DNA of 64,000 nt. It comes from Hyphomicrobiales bacterium (GTDB lineage: Bacteria; Pseudomonadota; Alphaproteobacteria; Rhizobiales; Rhizobiaceae). The stretch lies in assembly GCA_900470195.1 (NCBI GenBank), contig UEIJ01000023.1, forward strand, positions 1-64,000, in the 5' to 3' direction. Below the pieces are notes generated by a model. It saw only the letters and a program-made list of their open reading frames with translations, made no database searches and was not told the origin of the DNA. The stretch's first letter is position 1. Each line of letters starts with the position of its first letter. Below, piece after piece: positions 63,763-64,000 of this stretch. Position numbers and translations under genes: made by a program.

Positions 63763-64000
63763 TCAAACCGTCGCGATCTTTGCCAGTTGCGTCATGATGA
63801 CTGCCGAGCCGTTGAGGCGCTTTTCCGGTGTCGGCCAGTCGCGGATGAAGACGATGCTTTGATCCGGCCTGATCTTGGCCATGGAGCCCTGCTCGCCGAT
63901 CATCTTCACCAATCCGACCGGATTGTTGAACGTCGCATTGCGGAACTGGATGACAACGCCCTTCGGTCCGGCGTCCAGCTTTTCGACATTCGCACGGCGG
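63763..64000 (-). CDS. mfd: Transcription-repair coupling factor Mfd, C-terminal end
   Basis: The last 79 codons read on the minus strand; the gene runs out of the window. The translation includes LDAGPKGVVIQFRNATFNNP and KIRPDQSIVFIRDWPTPEKR, the C-terminal (D7) part of Mfd. The stop is TGA at 63763-63765. Confidence 0.85.
   Translation of the reverse strand, partial: RRANVEKLDAGPKGVVIQFRNATFNNPVGLVKMIGEQGSMAKIRPDQSIVFIRDWPTPEKRLNGSAVIMTQLAKIATV

Overview
The window reads as chromosome of an alphaproteobacterium of the Brucella/Ochrobactrum group (Hyphomicrobiales). Pointers are a RirA regulator with Irr-type boxes, a CDP-choline-dependent phosphatidylcholine synthase (Pcs), a BhuA-type haem receptor with an hmuPSTUV operon, an IalB-family protein, a fused two-domain peptide-transport ATPase and the overall GC-rich codon use. 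This placement rests on recognition of protein families, not on a database search.

Layout. 0.4-7.5 kb: an oligopeptide ABC transporter operon with two near-identical tandem substrate-binding genes, then oppB, oppC and a fused oppDF. 7.5-11.5 kb: a membrane GGDEF cyclase, a secreted DUF3060 protein, and a zinc alcohol dehydrogenase divergent from an AraC-type regulator. 11.5-12.8 kb: an IS5-family element whose transposase lacks the segment with the first catalytic Asp and which seems to carry a passenger DUF4279 gene inside its terminal inverted repeats. 12.9-16.7 kb: a three-subunit membrane-bound sugar-acid (gluconate-type) dehydrogenase operon. 17-19.3 kb: small chromosomal genes ending with a fluoride riboswitch and crcB.

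19.8-38.5 kb is a distinct integrative mobilizable element in a tRNA-Ser(TGA) gene. It has a tyrosine integrase next to the left border, 65-bp attL/attR repeats made of the tRNA 3' half, and TTGTTGCA-type repeats near both ends. Its cargo is two tandem autotransporter adhesins with related barrels and a duplicated three-hairpin 3' element, an EAL-domain protein overlapping the second adhesin, and a frameshifted serine recombinase. Its plasmid-like backbone is a replicase-type Rep, a mobC-relaxase pair with a small gene overprinted inside the relaxase, a YefM-YoeB toxin-antitoxin pair, and a secreted protein of unknown function.

38.8-48.9 kb is an iron and haem block: rirA behind an Irr-type box, the hmuPSTUV operon divergent from bhuA with a RirA-type box over the bhuA -35, a BhuQ/IsdG-type haem oxygenase, and bfd-bfr behind two Irr-type boxes. 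49-64 kb is core genome: rimO plus a coupled acetyltransferase, a four-gene BMP-type nucleoside ABC transporter, quinone oxidoreductase and pcs, a UbiH-like monooxygenase, hspQ, an IalB-family protein, a YejA-like binding protein, a DsbA/FrnE-like protein, an AT-rich secreted orphan, and the 3' end of mfd.

The most unusual parts are the mobile element, where adhesins are tied to a c-di-GMP-type EAL gene; the overprinted gene in its relaxase; and the IS element with a passenger gene.
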